DNA of 64,000 bases from Oceanobacter mangrovi (GCF_019740315.1 NZ_JAHXZR010000007.1:1-64000); one strand, 5' to 3'. Shown: positions 34,811-45,083, counted from the stretch's first letter. The notes: generated by a model from the letters alone, not told the origin. Made by a program: numbers and translations.

Positions 34811-35281
34811 TTAACGTACTGCCGAGACATCCTCTGCCTGTGGACCCTTGTCACCACGAACCACAGTAAATTTGACCCGCTGACCTTCGGTCAGTGAACG
34901 GTGACCCTGGCCACGAATCGAGCGGAAATGCACAAATACATCCTCACCTTCGTCCCAGGTAATAAAGCCGAAGCCTTTTTTGACGTTGAACCACTTCACC
35001 ACACCGCGTTCACGGCCGTCTTCCACGTCTTCCTCAACCACAGTGCCTGAGCTGCGACTGCGACGACGAGGTTCAGCATCACCATTTGCCAGAGCAGAAA
35101 CAATCAAACCTGCAACCAGGCCAGCAACAAATACAATCAGGGCCAGAGATGACGGCATGGCGTCGCTGACCAGCGTACCATCAGCCAATTTCAACTCACC
35201 CAGCAGAGCAACAGACGATACCCAAAATGCTACCAAGACAATCACGCCGCTCAGCAGCGCCAAACCCAATTTTTTCGCCAT
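34811..35281 (-). CDS. Membrane-anchored cold-shock-domain protein
   Basis: A 156-residue two-part protein. Two hydrophobic helices at about residues 5-28 and 45-66, then a basic/acidic linker, then a CspA-type nucleic-acid-binding domain (about 90-156) with RNP1 KGFGFI, RNP2 VFVHF and the start [20 protein letters not shown]. Ordinary CspA proteins are about 70 residues and soluble; here the domain would face the cytoplasm from the membrane. It has its own terminator and is not part of the flagellar operon. Its function is unknown; membrane-localised RNA binding is a guess. Confidence 0.82.
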   Translation of the reverse strand: MAKKLGLALLSGVIVLVAFWVSSVALLGELKLADGTLVSDAMPSSLALIVFVAGLVAGLIVSALANGDAEPRRRSRSSGTVVEEDVEDGRERGVVKWFNVKKGFGFITWDEGEDVFVHFRSIRGQGHRSLTEGQRVKFTVVRGDKGPQAEDVSAVR

Positions 35282-35428
35282 AGTGATACCTGTAAATAAC
35301 GTTCAACGATTTTTGTACAACGACTACAGTAAAGAACAATTTGACTTACCGCGCTGGAATGTAATCCCAAATCTCCAAAAAAATCAATATGATAGAATTT
35401 GACGACAATTCAGTGAGGACAATCCGCC

Positions 35429-35674
35429 ATGACCGATAAGCAAACGCCCCGGACTGACAACGACAACAGCGCCAGAATCGCCGAGCTGGAAATACGTATT
35501 GCTTATATGGATGAAACGATCGACGCCCTCAATCAGCAGGTCAGCCGCCTGACACTCGACTTCGAAACCGCTCGTGAAGCAATGAAAATGATGAACCAGC
35601 GCATTGAACAACTGATGCAATCACAAGGACCAGGCAAGTCACCCGCTGACGATGCGCCACCACCTCATTATTAA
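35429..35674 (+). CDS. slyX: SlyX-family protein
   Basis: An 81-residue coiled-coil protein (RIAELEIRIAYMDETIDALNQQVSRL, about residues 16-41) ending in PPPHY, the SlyX hallmark. Function is not established; its neighbour in enterics is slyD. GAGGA lies 12 bases before the ATG. Confidence 0.88.
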   Translation: MTDKQTPRTDNDNSARIAELEIRIAYMDETIDALNQQVSRLTLDFETAREAMKMMNQRIEQLMQSQGPGKSPADDAPPPHY

Positions 35675-35766
35675 TTAATCGCCAGCCGCAACCAGACGGC
35701 CGTCTGCGCTGTCGATAACAACCATTAACAAACACCATCCAGAATAATAATCCCGGGGTCCAATAC

Positions 35767-38214
35767 ATGAGCTGGTTTTCCAAATCGCGACTGACACTGA
35801 TGCGCTGGCTGCAGCGACTGCTGTATCTGTTGCTGAAAACCCGCCAGATCGGCACCTTGCAGGCCGACCAGCAGCAAGGTGAGCGCCTGCGCGTGTATGC
35901 CTTTATGTATGCCTCACTGGCAGAACAGCTGGTGATTGACCGCGAAGTCGAGGCCTTTGAATGGAGCCGACCGCTGGATCACGGCAACGGCGGGCTGGAA
36001 TTGTCACCGTTTTTCCACGTTTATCGCCGCTCCGGCCGACTGTTCCGTAAACAGGCCAAACCGGTACTGAGCAAGTCCCTGCAGCAACTGGCGCAATGGC
36101 AAATGAGCCATCCTCAGCAAAATATCGAAGTGGTTCCAGTACGCATCTACTGGGGCCGGGGGCCACAGAAAGAAGGCTCGTTCTTGCGTATCTGGCTGCA
36201 AAACAGCGGCACCATTGGTGGTCGGCTGTTTACCCTGATGGCAATTCTGATTAATGGCCGCAATACCTTTGTGCACCTGAGCCAGCCGGTTTCGATGCAG
36301 CGACTGGCTGAAGGCAGCAACAGCGCCAGCCAGCTGGCCCGTAAAACCGCGCTGCTGCTGCGCAAACATTTCCGCCTGGTGAATGCCACCGTGATCGGCC
36401 CGGATCTGTCACACCGCCGTACCCTGATCAGCCAGCTACCGAACCGACCACTGGTGCACCAGGCAATTGAACAGGCCTGTCAGGATGGCCAGCTGACCCC
36501 GCAACGGGCACGCCAGAGAGCGCTGCGCTATGCCGATGAAATTGCCTCGAATATTTCCTACACCACCGTGCGATTTCTCGATGTCCTGCTCGGTTGGGTG
36601 TGGAATTCCTTATATGACGGCGTCAAATTGCATAATATCGACGCTCTCAAAACCGCCGCTCGTGATAATGAAGTGGTATATGTGCCCTGTCATCGCAGCC
36701 ATATTGATTATTTATTACTCTCTTATGTGCTATATCAGCATGGCCTGCAATTGCCGCAAATCGCGGCCGGTATTAACCTGAATATTCCGGTGGTTGGGCC
36801 GATTCTGCGGCGTGGTGGTGCATTTTTTATCCGCCGCTCTTTCCGCGATAATCCATTATATGGCGCGGTGTTTGATGAATATCTGCACAGCATATTCAGC
36901 CGTGGTTATTCCGCCGAATACTTTGTTGAAGGTGGCCGCAGCCGCACCGGCCGTACGCTGCAACCCAAAGCCGGGATGCTGGCAATGACATTGCGCAGCT
37001 ATTTGCGCGACTCCCGCAAACCGATTCTGTTTATGCCTGTGTATATCGGATATGAGAAAGTATTCGAGGGCAGCACCTATCAAAAAGAACTGCGTGGCCA
37101 GAAGAAACGCAAGGAAAGCCTGTTGGGTATTGTTTCGACGCTGAAATCCTTTGGCCGGGATTTTGGCAAGGTCCACGTCACCTTTGGCGAACCCGTCTAT
37201 CTGACCAGCTTCCTCAACCAGCAACAGCCAGGCTGGCGCGAGCAGGAATTTGAGAGCTGCCACTACCGACCAGACTGGGCGCCAGCCGTGGTCGATTGCC
37301 TGGCACGCCGGGTGGTGACAGAAATCAACCGCTCGGCAGTGGTCAATCCGATCAACCTGGTCGGCTTGACGCTGCTGGCCAGTCCACGCGAAGCCATGCC
37401 AGAAGCAGCCTTGAAACAGCGCCTGCAAGACTGGGCTGCGATGATCACTGCGGCCCCGCTCAGCCCACTGACACATGTTAGTGACGGCACCCCGGCAGAA
37501 TGGATCAAGCATGCGGAAAGTCTCGCGGCGATCAGTCGCCAAACCAACCCACTCGGTGATCTGATCTATGCAGACGACCGTCAGGCCGTTGCCCTGACCT
37601 ACTACCGCAATAACGTCTTACACCTGTTAGCAATTCCCGGCATGATCGGCTGTTTGCTGATTCACCGCCAGGCGATCAGCCGCCAGCAGATTCTCGACTT
37701 TATCGGCGCGCTCTATCCCTTTGTCCAGGCTGAGCTGTTCCTGCCCTGGCAAGTCGAGGAATTACCCCGGCAGCTTGAACTCTGGCTGCAGCAACTATGT
37801 GACAAGGGCTATTTGCAAACGGACGGCGAAAACTTCCAGGCCATTGATGACCGCGAGGCCAGCTATGAGGATCTCGACGCCATGGCACGGGTGATGATGC
37901 CCACGCTGGAGCGCTACTACATTACCCTCGCCTTGCTGCAACACCATGGTTCAGACCACTTCAGTGCCAGCGCGCTGGAACAACAAAGCGCCCTGATCGC
38001 CCAGCGCGTCAGCCTGTTACATGGTGTTAATTCGCCGGAGTTCTTTGATTCGTCGCTGTTCCGCACCCTGGTCAGCCAGCTGCAGAAACAACAGATGCTG
38101 GCAGAACAGGAACAAGGCATGCTCACCACCAGCAGCGCGCTGGAACAGTTGGCCAACCGTCTGTCTCACGCCGTGGATGGCAGTGTGCAGAACACCATTC
38201 GCCGTTGTCTCTGA
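35767..38214 (+). CDS. plsB: Glycerol-3-phosphate 1-O-acyltransferase PlsB
   Basis: Starts phospholipid synthesis by acylating sn-glycerol-3-phosphate at the inner membrane. The 815 residues (E. coli: 807) include the acyltransferase blocks PCHRSHIDYLLLSYVLY with catalytic His and Asp (about residues 310-326), GGAFFIRRSFRDN, YFVEGGRSRTGR and MPVYIGYEKVFEG. It is monocistronic, with the ATG at 35767. It converges on rsmJ. Confidence 0.95.
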   Translation: MSWFSKSRLTLMRWLQRLLYLLLKTRQIGTLQADQQQGERLRVYAFMYASLAEQLVIDREVEAFEWSRPLDHGNGGLELSPFFHVYRRSGRLFRKQAKPVLSKSLQQLAQWQMSHPQQNIEVVPVRIYWGRGPQKEGSFLRIWLQNSGTIGGRLFTLMAILINGRNTFVHLSQPVSMQRLAEGSNSASQLARKTALLLRKHFRLVNATVIGPDLSHRRTLISQLPNRPLVHQAIEQACQDGQLTPQRARQRALRYADEIASNISYTTVRFLDVLLGWVWNSLYDGVKLHNIDALKTAARDNEVVYVPCHRSHIDYLLLSYVLYQHGLQLPQIAAGINLNIPVVGPILRRGGAFFIRRSFRDNPLYGAVFDEYLHSIFSRGYSAEYFVEGGRSRTGRTLQPKAGMLAMTLRSYLRDSRKPILFMPVYIGYEKVFEGSTYQKELRGQKKRKESLLGIVSTLKSFGRDFGKVHVTFGEPVYLTSFLNQQQPGWREQEFESCHYRPDWAPAVVDCLARRVVTEINRSAVVNPINLVGLTLLASPREAMPEAALKQRLQDWAAMITAAPLSPLTHVSDGTPAEWIKHAESLAAISRQTNPLGDLIYADDRQAVALTYYRNNVLHLLAIPGMIGCLLIHRQAISRQQILDFIGALYPFVQAELFLPWQVEELPRQLELWLQQLCDKGYLQTDGENFQAIDDREASYEDLDAMARVMMPTLERYYITLALLQHHGSDHFSASALEQQSALIAQRVSLLHGVNSPEFFDSSLFRTLVSQLQKQQMLAEQEQGMLTTSSALEQLANRLSHAVDGSVQNTIRRCL

Positions 38215-38232
38215 CGGTCTGTCACTACCGTT

Positions 38233-38253
38233 CTGGAGGGATTATTCCTCCAG
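38233..38253. terminator. Inverted repeat between convergent plsB and rsmJ
   Basis: CTGGAGG and CCTCCAG with a 7-base loop, overlapping the rsmJ stop and 18 bases after the plsB stop. It has no T tract. It may stop read-through in both directions. Confidence 0.35.
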
Positions 38254-39027
38254 CGGAGCGACTTTAGCCAGAGCGTAGACATCAAAACGATTGGACTTGC
38301 CGGTGAGCGCATAGGACGGCGCCTTGCCGGCCAGTGGTGCAGCCTTGCGACCACGCTTGACCACCACCCGACAGCGGGCACAGGACAGCGCCCGTTGCAG
38401 CAGCTCATCGGCATCCATATCCGCGCCCACCACAGAACGAAACGCCTGCATGTCTTTTTTCACCTGCGCCGAGCCCTTGGCATCTTCACCAAACATGGGG
38501 TCCAGATACACCACGTCGGTTTGCAACTGTGGCTCTGGTTGCGGGACTAACAGCTGGTGACTGGAACCAAACGTCAGCGACATTCTGGCGATAATATCAG
38601 CAACCTCAGGATGGTCTTTGGCACGATCCAGCCCATCCTGCAGCAAGGCTGCCACGATCGGCTGACGTTCATGGGAATGCACCCGACAGCCCAGCGTCGC
38701 CAGCACAAAACTGTCACGGCCAAGCCCGGCGGTAGCATCAATCACGGAAGGTTTATAGGCACTGCTGATGCCAATCGCCTTGGCAATGTCCTGCCCCATA
38801 CCGCCACCGAACTTGCGACGATGCGCGGCAGCTCCGGCAGTGAAGTCGACCTGGACGCGAGCCTTGCCAGCGTCTCCTTGCTGTAGTGCCAGACCACTTT
38901 GGTCCAGCACCAGATGAAAGCCCGGCTGCTGCAGCTGTTCAGCAGTAGCCAGGGTAAAACCGTAGTAGTCACACCACTGCTGCGCTTGTGGCAGCAGGGT
39001 GTCTTGCAGACAAATCAGCTGTGGCAT
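38242..39027 (-). CDS. rsmJ: 16S rRNA (guanine1516-N2)-methyltransferase RsmJ
   Basis: A 261-residue SAM-dependent methyltransferase with motif I VIDATAGLGRDSFVLATLG (about residues 94-112), DVVYLDPMFG as the active-site motif IV, and KSNRFDVYAL near the end. It matches E. coli RsmJ (YhiQ), which modifies G1516 of 16S rRNA. It starts five bases after the uppP stop, so it is co-transcribed with uppP. Confidence 0.9.
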   Translation of the reverse strand: MPQLICLQDTLLPQAQQWCDYYGFTLATAEQLQQPGFHLVLDQSGLALQQGDAGKARVQVDFTAGAAAHRRKFGGGMGQDIAKAIGISSAYKPSVIDATAGLGRDSFVLATLGCRVHSHERQPIVAALLQDGLDRAKDHPEVADIIARMSLTFGSSHQLLVPQPEPQLQTDVVYLDPMFGEDAKGSAQVKKDMQAFRSVVGADMDADELLQRALSCARCRVVVKRGRKAAPLAGKAPSYALTGKSNRFDVYALAKVAPLEE

Positions 39028-39032
39028 TCAGA

Positions 39033-39830
39033 TTACACGAAGAAAAGGAACAGGACGCAGCCAAGTAACAGTCGATAGATTACAAATGGCAGCATGCCAA
39101 CACGATCAACCAGTTGCAGGAAGTAGTGAATCCCGAGCCAGGCGCTGATGCCGGAAATCAGTACCCCCAGGCCGATGTGCAACCAGTCGATGGCCAGGTC
39201 AGAGCCCAGCAATTCAACCGACTTCAAACCGGCAGCGGCCAGAATCAGCGGAATCGATAACAGGAACGAAAAACGCGCAGCATCCAGGCGGGCAAAGCCA
39301 AGGAACAACGCCGCAGTCATGGTAATACCGGAACGGGAGGTACCCGGAATCAGGGCCAGTGCCTGGGCAAAACCAATCGCCAGTGCCAGTCCCAGCGTCA
39401 TCTGCGTGAGACCTGCGCGGTGCGATTTGAAACGGTCTGACAGCCCCAGGATCACACCAAACACAATGGTGGTGGTGGCAATCACTGCCGTCGAACGCAG
39501 ATTTTCTTCAATAAAATCCTGCGACAGCAAACCTGCAATCACTGCTGGAATGGTCGCCACCACCACCATCCAGGAAAGTCGCGCATCTTCATTAGGGGTG
39601 GAAGAAAAACCGGTGGAGAAGAAACCAACGATCATGCGCTGCAGCTCGACCCGGTAGTACCAGACGATCGCCAGCAGAGTGCCAAAATGCACCGCCACAT
39701 CAAACGCCAGTCCCTGGTCTGGCCAACCGAACACCTGTGAGGGAAGAATCAGGTGCGCCGAACTGGAAATGGGCAAGAACTCGGTGATGCCTTGCAACAC
39801 TGCCAGTACAAAGGTTTCGAAAAATCCCAC
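39033..39830 (-). CDS. uppP: Undecaprenyl-diphosphatase UppP (BacA)
   Basis: Recycles undecaprenyl diphosphate for cell-wall synthesis and gives bacitracin resistance. The 265-residue membrane protein has about eight helices. It carries the conserved LQGITEFLPISSSAHLIL (about residues 13-30) and the second motif LALIPGTSRSGITMTAALFLG (about 172-192). It lies between tsaB and rsmJ on the same strand. Confidence 0.95.
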   Translation of the reverse strand: MGFFETFVLAVLQGITEFLPISSSAHLILPSQVFGWPDQGLAFDVAVHFGTLLAIVWYYRVELQRMIVGFFSTGFSSTPNEDARLSWMVVVATIPAVIAGLLSQDFIEENLRSTAVIATTTIVFGVILGLSDRFKSHRAGLTQMTLGLALAIGFAQALALIPGTSRSGITMTAALFLGFARLDAARFSFLLSIPLILAAAGLKSVELLGSDLAIDWLHIGLGVLISGISAWLGIHYFLQLVDRVGMLPFVIYRLLLGCVLFLFFV

Positions 39831-39853
39831 GGTCTCTCCTTGTTTTGGTGAAT

Positions 39854-40570
39854 TTAGTTACGCTTCAGCAGACTGGGCTGCTCATCAAGTTTCTTCCAGG
39901 CGACAGAATCACGCAGATACACAGGTGGATAGGCATCCATATCGCCAAACTGGCCGCTTTGCCAGGCCTGCTGAACCAGTTCGGCCGCATAACGGCTGAG
40001 CGGTTCGAGTTCTGCCAAACAGGGCAATTCCGGTAATCCGGCCGGTAATAATTTCAAACCGTTACCCGCCAACATCCAGCGACAATCCGGTTGCTGTTGC
40101 AACTGCCGGGAAAGATCACCGACACAGACATCGGGGGCGCCTACCTGTTCCGTTCCTGTCAGCGTCCAGCCAGCTTCCGAGTGCTCAAACACCCCCCAGA
40201 AGACTTCGCCCATATGGGCGTCCATCACGCAGGCAATACGATCAAGCTGACGGCCAGCAGCGGCTTGCCAGGCCAATAACTGCAGGGTGGAAAAGCCGTA
40301 AACCGGTAACTCCAGTCCCAATGCCATGCCCTGTACCACGCTGACAGCAATCCGAATACCGGTAAATGAGCCTGGCCCACGGGCATAGGCAACACCATCA
40401 ATCTGGCGCTTGCTGATACCGGCCTGCTGCACCACTTCATCAATCATGGGTAACAGCCGCTGGGCGTGGCGGCGAGGCTGTTGCTCGGCAATATCAAACA
40501 ATCCGTCGTCGGTCACCAGAGTTGCGGAGCAAAAAGCCGATGATGCGTCGACAATCAATACATTGGCCAT
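39854..40570 (-). CDS. tsaB: tRNA threonylcarbamoyladenosine biosynthesis protein TsaB
   Basis: A 238-residue ASKHA-fold protein that partners TsaD and TsaE in t6A37 tRNA modification. Family features are ILIVDASSAFCSATLV near the start, VAYARGPGSFTGIRIAVSVVQGMALGL (about residues 60-86) and VMDAHMGEVFWG. The order adk then tsaB matches the P. aeruginosa locus. Confidence 0.92.
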   Translation of the reverse strand: MANVLIVDASSAFCSATLVTDDGLFDIAEQQPRRHAQRLLPMIDEVVQQAGISKRQIDGVAYARGPGSFTGIRIAVSVVQGMALGLELPVYGFSTLQLLAWQAAAGRQLDRIACVMDAHMGEVFWGVFEHSEAGWTLTGTEQVGAPDVCVGDLSRQLQQQPDCRWMLAGNGLKLLPAGLPELPCLAELEPLSRYAAELVQQAWQSGQFGDMDAYPPVYLRDSVAWKKLDEQPSLLKRN

Positions 40571-40647
40571 GGAAAACTCCCCGCTAAAAAAGCGCGCAGT
40601 ATACCAGAGCCGCCGGACGGCATACTAAATCGACTTGATGGCAATTT

Positions 40648-40668
40648 GGCTGCCAGTTTCTGGCAGCC
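40648..40668. repeat. Perfect 9-bp hairpin next to the adk terminator
   Basis: GGCTGCCAG-TTT-CTGGCAGCC, 8 bases from the adk terminator, downstream of adk and upstream of tsaB on the minus strand. It may be a second termination or mRNA-stability element. Confidence 0.4.
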
Positions 40669-40670
40669 AT

Positions 40671-40696
40671 AAAAAAAGCTCCCGAAGGAGCTTTTT
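40671..40696 (-). terminator. Intrinsic terminator of adk
   Basis: On the minus strand AGCTCC-TTCG-GGAGCT is followed by TTTTTT: a stable TTCG-type loop with a T tract, 22 bases after the adk stop. On the plus strand it also ends in T's, but no gene reads in from that side. Confidence 0.85.
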
Positions 40697-40717
40697 CAGT
40701 CAGATCTCACAAAGAAA

Positions 40718-41362
40718 TCAAGACAGTGCGGTCATCACGTTGTTGGTGATGTCCTGCAGCGAGCCGACACCCGGGATGTGGCTGTATTTTGGAGCCTTGT
40801 CGCCGCCCAGGTTCTTGTAGAAGCTGACCAGTGGCTCGGTTTGTTCGTGGTAGATCGCCAGACGCTTGCGAATGGTTTCTTCCTGGTCGTCGTCACGTTG
40901 AACCAGATCTTCACCGGATTCGTCGTCCTTGCCAGCCACTTTTGGTGGATTGTAAATCACGTGGTAAACACGGCCGGAAGCCGGATGAACACGGCGGCCG
41001 CTCAGACGGCTGACGATTTCTTCGTCATCGACGTCGATTTCAACCACATGATCGATGTCCACACCGGCTTCCAGCATGGCTTCTGCCTGTGGAATGGTGC
41101 GTGGGAAACCGTCAAACAGGAAACCGTTCTTGCAGTCGTCCTGTTGAATACGCTCTTTCACCAGACCAATGATGATTTCGTCAGAAACCAGACCACCGGT
41201 TTCCATGATTTCCTTTACCTTCAGACCCAGTTCGGAGCCTGCCTTCACAGCTGCACGCAGCATGTCACCGGTAGAGATTTGTGGAATATCGAACTTTTCA
41301 CAAATGAACTGAGCCTGAGTGCCCTTACCGGCACCCGGTGCGCCCAAAAGAATTACGCGCAT
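40718..41362 (-). CDS. adk: Adenylate kinase
   Basis: Interconverts ATP + AMP with 2 ADP. The 214 residues, the standard length, show the P-loop [11 protein letters not shown] (about residues 7-17), the AMP site [21 protein letters not shown] and the LID domain [14 protein letters not shown]. It has its own terminator and a 399-base gap upstream. Confidence 0.97.
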   Translation of the reverse strand: MRVILLGAPGAGKGTQAQFICEKFDIPQISTGDMLRAAVKAGSELGLKVKEIMETGGLVSDEIIIGLVKERIQQDDCKNGFLFDGFPRTIPQAEAMLEAGVDIDHVVEIDVDDEEIVSRLSGRRVHPASGRVYHVIYNPPKVAGKDDESGEDLVQRDDDQEETIRKRLAIYHEQTEPLVSFYKNLGGDKAPKYSHIPGVGSLQDITNNVMTALS

Positions 41363-41761
41363 GTATTTCCCCTCGTAGCTTAGCTTGGAATTTTTCTAAT
41401 CCCTGCGGTCAATAGTATTGGTTATTTTTTAACCAGGGCAAAAATTAAGGGTAACCTTACTCTGGCGTGACCGTTATCTCAACTTATTCTGCAGCAATTC
41501 CGAAAACAGTGTCGCCAGACTTTGGTATAGCGACTTGCCTGCTATCCGCATTCGAATAAGCGTTACATATTCCGGACTACGACTGTTGATTTAAGCCAAC
41601 AGAAGCAGCCATTTGCTGCTATTCCAGCATTGCTATGCAGCTCTTTGATGACTCTTCTATAACATGCGTTACCGTAATGGCAAAGCAATAAAAATACGAC
41701 TGACGCGGAATAATCCGCTGCCAGCCAGGAAAATCATTATTGCTTTGCAGTCAGGCCAGAA
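41363..41761. other. Gene-free stretch between ppc and adk
   Basis: No gene is seen in 399 bases. The adk side should hold its promoter. The ppc side (41680-41748) contains long inverted repeats that could end the ppc transcript. The sequence is more A/T-rich than the genes around it. Confidence 0.5.
41680..41748. repeat. 12-bp inverted repeat enclosing a second hairpin, downstream of ppc
   Basis: GCAAAGCAATAA (41680-41691) and TTATTGCTTTGC (41737-41748) are perfect complements 45 bases apart. Between them GCGGA-ATAA-TCCGC (41705-41718) forms a smaller stem. The nearer arm is 14 bases past the ppc stop. It could be a terminator, an mRNA-protecting fold or a small RNA. Confidence 0.5.
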
Positions 41762-44401
41762 TCAGCCGGTATTGCGCATACCAGCGGCAATACCTGCCAT
41801 GGTCACCTTGATCGCCTGTTCGACAATCTGGCTGACCACTTCCGGATGCTGACGCTCCCGATAAAGCAGTTCTGCCTGCAGATAATGCAGTGGATCGGTA
41901 TAGGGATCACGCACTGTCATCGAATCCCGCAAAATCGGATGATTATCCAATAAGGCTTGCTGGCCATTAATGGCCAATACCTGCTCCTTCACTCGCTCAA
42001 GCCGTAACCGTAACTGGCTGCCCAGCGGTTGTAACTCCGGCTCCACCAGCCGTGCCTCATAATATTCTGCTATTCCGGCATCGGCCTTGCTGACCACCAT
42101 TTCGAGCATGTCGATATAAGTACGAAAGAACGGCCATTGCTCATACATTTCACGTAATTGATCGAGTTTTCCCTGCTGCTGGATTTGCTGCAACGCCTGA
42201 TCGGACCCAAGCCAGGCTGGCAGCATCAAACGAATCTGGGTCCAGGCGAAAATCCATGGGATCGCCCGTAAGGTTTCGATGCCTCCACCGGCCTTGCGAC
42301 GTGCCGGACGACTGCCCAGCGCCAGTTTGCCCAATTCGGATTCCGGCGTAGCGCTGCGGAAATAACGCACAAAGTCCGGTGTATCCTTGACCATTGCCCG
42401 ATACGAAGCGACCCCGGCAGCAGCCAGTTCACTCATCCGCTCACGCCAGTCTGGCTGTGGCGGCTGCGATGGCAGCAGATTGGCTTCCAGTACTGCGGCG
42501 GCATAAATCTTCAGGTTGCGACGGGCAATGTCCGGCTGACCAAACTTGAAGCGGATCATTTCGCCCTGCTCTGTCACCCGCAAACCACCGGCTACCGAGC
42601 CTGGTGGCTGTGCCAGAATCGCCCGGTGAGTCGGACCACCACCACGCCCCACCGTGCCACCGCGGCCATGGAACAGCACCAGCGAGATACCCGCCTCCTC
42701 AGCATCGCGAGTGAGTGCTTCCTGGGCTTGATATTGCGCCCATACTGCCGCCAGCTGACCAGCGTCCTTGGAGGAATCAGAATAGCCAATCATCACCTGC
42801 TGGCGCTGCTGGCAATAGTCGCGATACCACTCGACCTGCCACAGCTTGCGCATCCGCACCGACGCCTGCTGTAAATCACTGAGGGTCTCGAATAACGGCA
42901 CCACGGGGAAATGTTCACGCACCCCGGCATCCTGCAGCAGCAGGGTTACGGCCAGAATATCGGACGGCTCGCTGGCCATCGAAATGATGTAACAGGAAAC
43001 TCCGGCACCCGCCTCTGACGCCAACACCGTGATACTGTCGAGTACTTCCTGAACCTCTGCCGACGGCTGCCAGTGTTTTGGTACCAGCGGCCGTTTGGAC
43101 GCCAGCTCCCGCAGCAGGAAGGCCTGTTTGTCGTCCTCACTTCAGCTGAGGTAATCGCCCCAGCCGTAGTACTGGCAGATTTCCTGCAGCACGCCCGCAT
43201 GACGGGAAGATTCCTGCCGCATGTCCAGTCGTACCAACACCAGCCCAAAACAGGCAACCCGGCGAATGGTATCCAGCAACATGCCGTTGGCGATCTGCTC
43301 CAGCCCCTGTTCCATCAGGCTGCGATAACACATCAACAAAGGCAGCAGCAGCTCATCATCAGACAACAAGGGCTGAGCTTCGACCGCTTCACCCCGAGCA
43401 CAGGCTCCAGCCCAGCGCCGGGTATCTTCCAGTCGCTGCCGTAGTTCGTGCAGACAGGCTCGGTAGGGTTCGTCCGGGAATTCCGGATAAGCACGCCGTA
43501 ATTCCGCCGAGGCATCCGCCATCGACAGCTGATTGCCAAGCGAATCAATATCGCGCAGGTACAGATCAGCGGCCATCCAGCGCGCCAGAAACAGAACTTC
43601 GCGGGTCACATTGGCCGTGACATTGGGGTTACCGTCACGATCACCGCCCATCCAGGAAGCAAAGCGAATCGGCGCAGCGTTCAATGGCAACATCGCCGCG
43701 CCCCGTTGCTGCAACTCCTGATCGAGGTCGCGCATCATTTGCGGCACGGCCTGCCAAAGCGAGTTTTCAATCACCGCAAATCCCCAGCGGGCTTCATCAA
43801 CAGCGGTTGGCCGGGTCTTGCGAATTTCATTGGTATGCCAGATTTCCTCAACCAGCCGCGCCAGATGTTGTTCACGTTCCAGCCGCTGCGGATGCTGCTC
43901 ATGCAAATCATCCAGCTCCTGTAACAGGCGGGTAATGGTGTCGTATTTCTGGATCAGAGTACGGCGGGTAACTTCGGTCGGATGGGCTGTCAGCACCAAG
44001 TCGATATTGAGAGCCGCAACCTGTTGCTCCACCCCATCGAGACTGATTCCGGCTTGTTGCAGGCGATCCAGCAAGGCCGGAAACATGGTATCCAGACCCG
44101 ATTGCAAGGCATCTGAACGACACCAGCTGGTACCATGCTGCTGATCAGCAATATTGGCCAGATTGAGAAACTGGTTAAAGCCGCGTACCACGGGCAATAG
44201 CTGGTTTTCTGGCAATTCCTTTAACGTGCTCAGCAAGACATCACGGTCTTGCTGGCCGCCGCGACGAGCCTTTTTGGCTTGTTTGCGGATGGTTTCAATA
44301 CATTGCAGGACATCTTCGCCGTCACTGGCAGCGATGGTTTGCCCCAACAAATTCCCCAGCATTCTGACCTTGTCACGTAATCTGGGATCCAGTTCACTCA
44401 T
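41762..44401 (-). pseudogene. ppc: Phosphoenolpyruvate carboxylase ppc interrupted by an in-frame TGA
   Basis: PEP carboxylase makes oxaloacetate from PEP and bicarbonate. One frame runs 44401 to 41762 (879 codon positions; E. coli 883) but has TGA at 43144-43142, codon 420. Before it, the N-terminal part carries the catalytic-His region VLTAHPTEVTRRTL and ends GDYLS. After it comes SEDDKQAFLLRELASKRPL, then VMIGYSDSSKDAG, LFHGRGGTVGRGGGP and a C-terminus ending RNTG. E. coli reads GDYESWSEADKQAFL, so the stop replaces a conserved Trp (TGG to TGA), with no frame change. It may be a true nonsense mutation, a sequence error or UGA read-through; elsewhere in the window TGA is an ordinary stop. 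Confidence 0.85.
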
Positions 44402-44633
44402 AAGTCATCTCCTTTGGAATCCTGCCGAATTTCACGGTGCCACCGCGGTCAGAGACAGGCAATGGTCAATGTCTGATCACAATAAGGAAACCCGACTATC
44501 TCTTGGGGATGAACGGATAACAAGTAGACCATTTGGCCCTTTTGCCGAATTTGGCCAGTCCGATGGCACAATTTTGCGGAGTATTCGGGCTATTCTTGTA
44601 AAACGATCCCGAAGATGTGTAAGGAGAGTCAGT

Positions 44634-44966
44634 ATGAAAGCTGCCGATATGATGAAACGCTGGCAAGCAGAGTATGGTGAACCGCGAGTTCAACAAAGCT
44701 GGCCGATCACCCTCAACGTCAAGGATGCCGCGCGAGTAGAAGCGCTGTTGGAAATGTTTCCGGGGTTAACCCGTGAACGCTTGTTGAGTGATCTGGTGCA
44801 CGCTGCGCTCAACGATTTGACCAGCAGCTTTCCCTATGTCGAAGGCGACACTGTTATCGGCCAGGATGAAGATGGCTTTCCGATGTATGAAGACGCGGGT
44901 AAAACGCCAACGTTTCTGGCGCTGACCCGCAAACATCTGGATGCGCTGAATACCGGCCAGCACTAA
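44634..44966 (+). CDS. Small conserved protein of the Pseudomonas ppc region
   Basis: A 110-residue soluble protein starting MKAADMMKRWQAEYG and ending with LALTRKHLDAL. I recall similar Pseudomonas proteins annotated as pilin assembly or type 1 pili tip component, a name with little behind it. It has no signal peptide or membrane segment, so a pilus role is doubtful. The start is well set by AAGGAGAG seven bases upstream, although the frame is open much further. It is divergent from ppc. Confidence 0.75.
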   Translation: MKAADMMKRWQAEYGEPRVQQSWPITLNVKDAARVEALLEMFPGLTRERLLSDLVHAALNDLTSSFPYVEGDTVIGQDEDGFPMYEDAGKTPTFLALTRKHLDALNTGQH

Positions 44967-45083
44967 CCTGCAGGTTAAATCCCGTACGACAAAGTCCCGG
45001 CATGCCGGGACCCTACATCGAATTGATACAGCTTGCATGGCAAGCTGTGCCTGGCGATAGAGCCCTTTGCCAGTCGCAGCCAT

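Noticed and set aside
43028-43144. A frameshift splitting ppc
   Set aside because: Both parts are in the same frame and the codons between them translate to conserved PEPC sequence; only the TGA breaks it.
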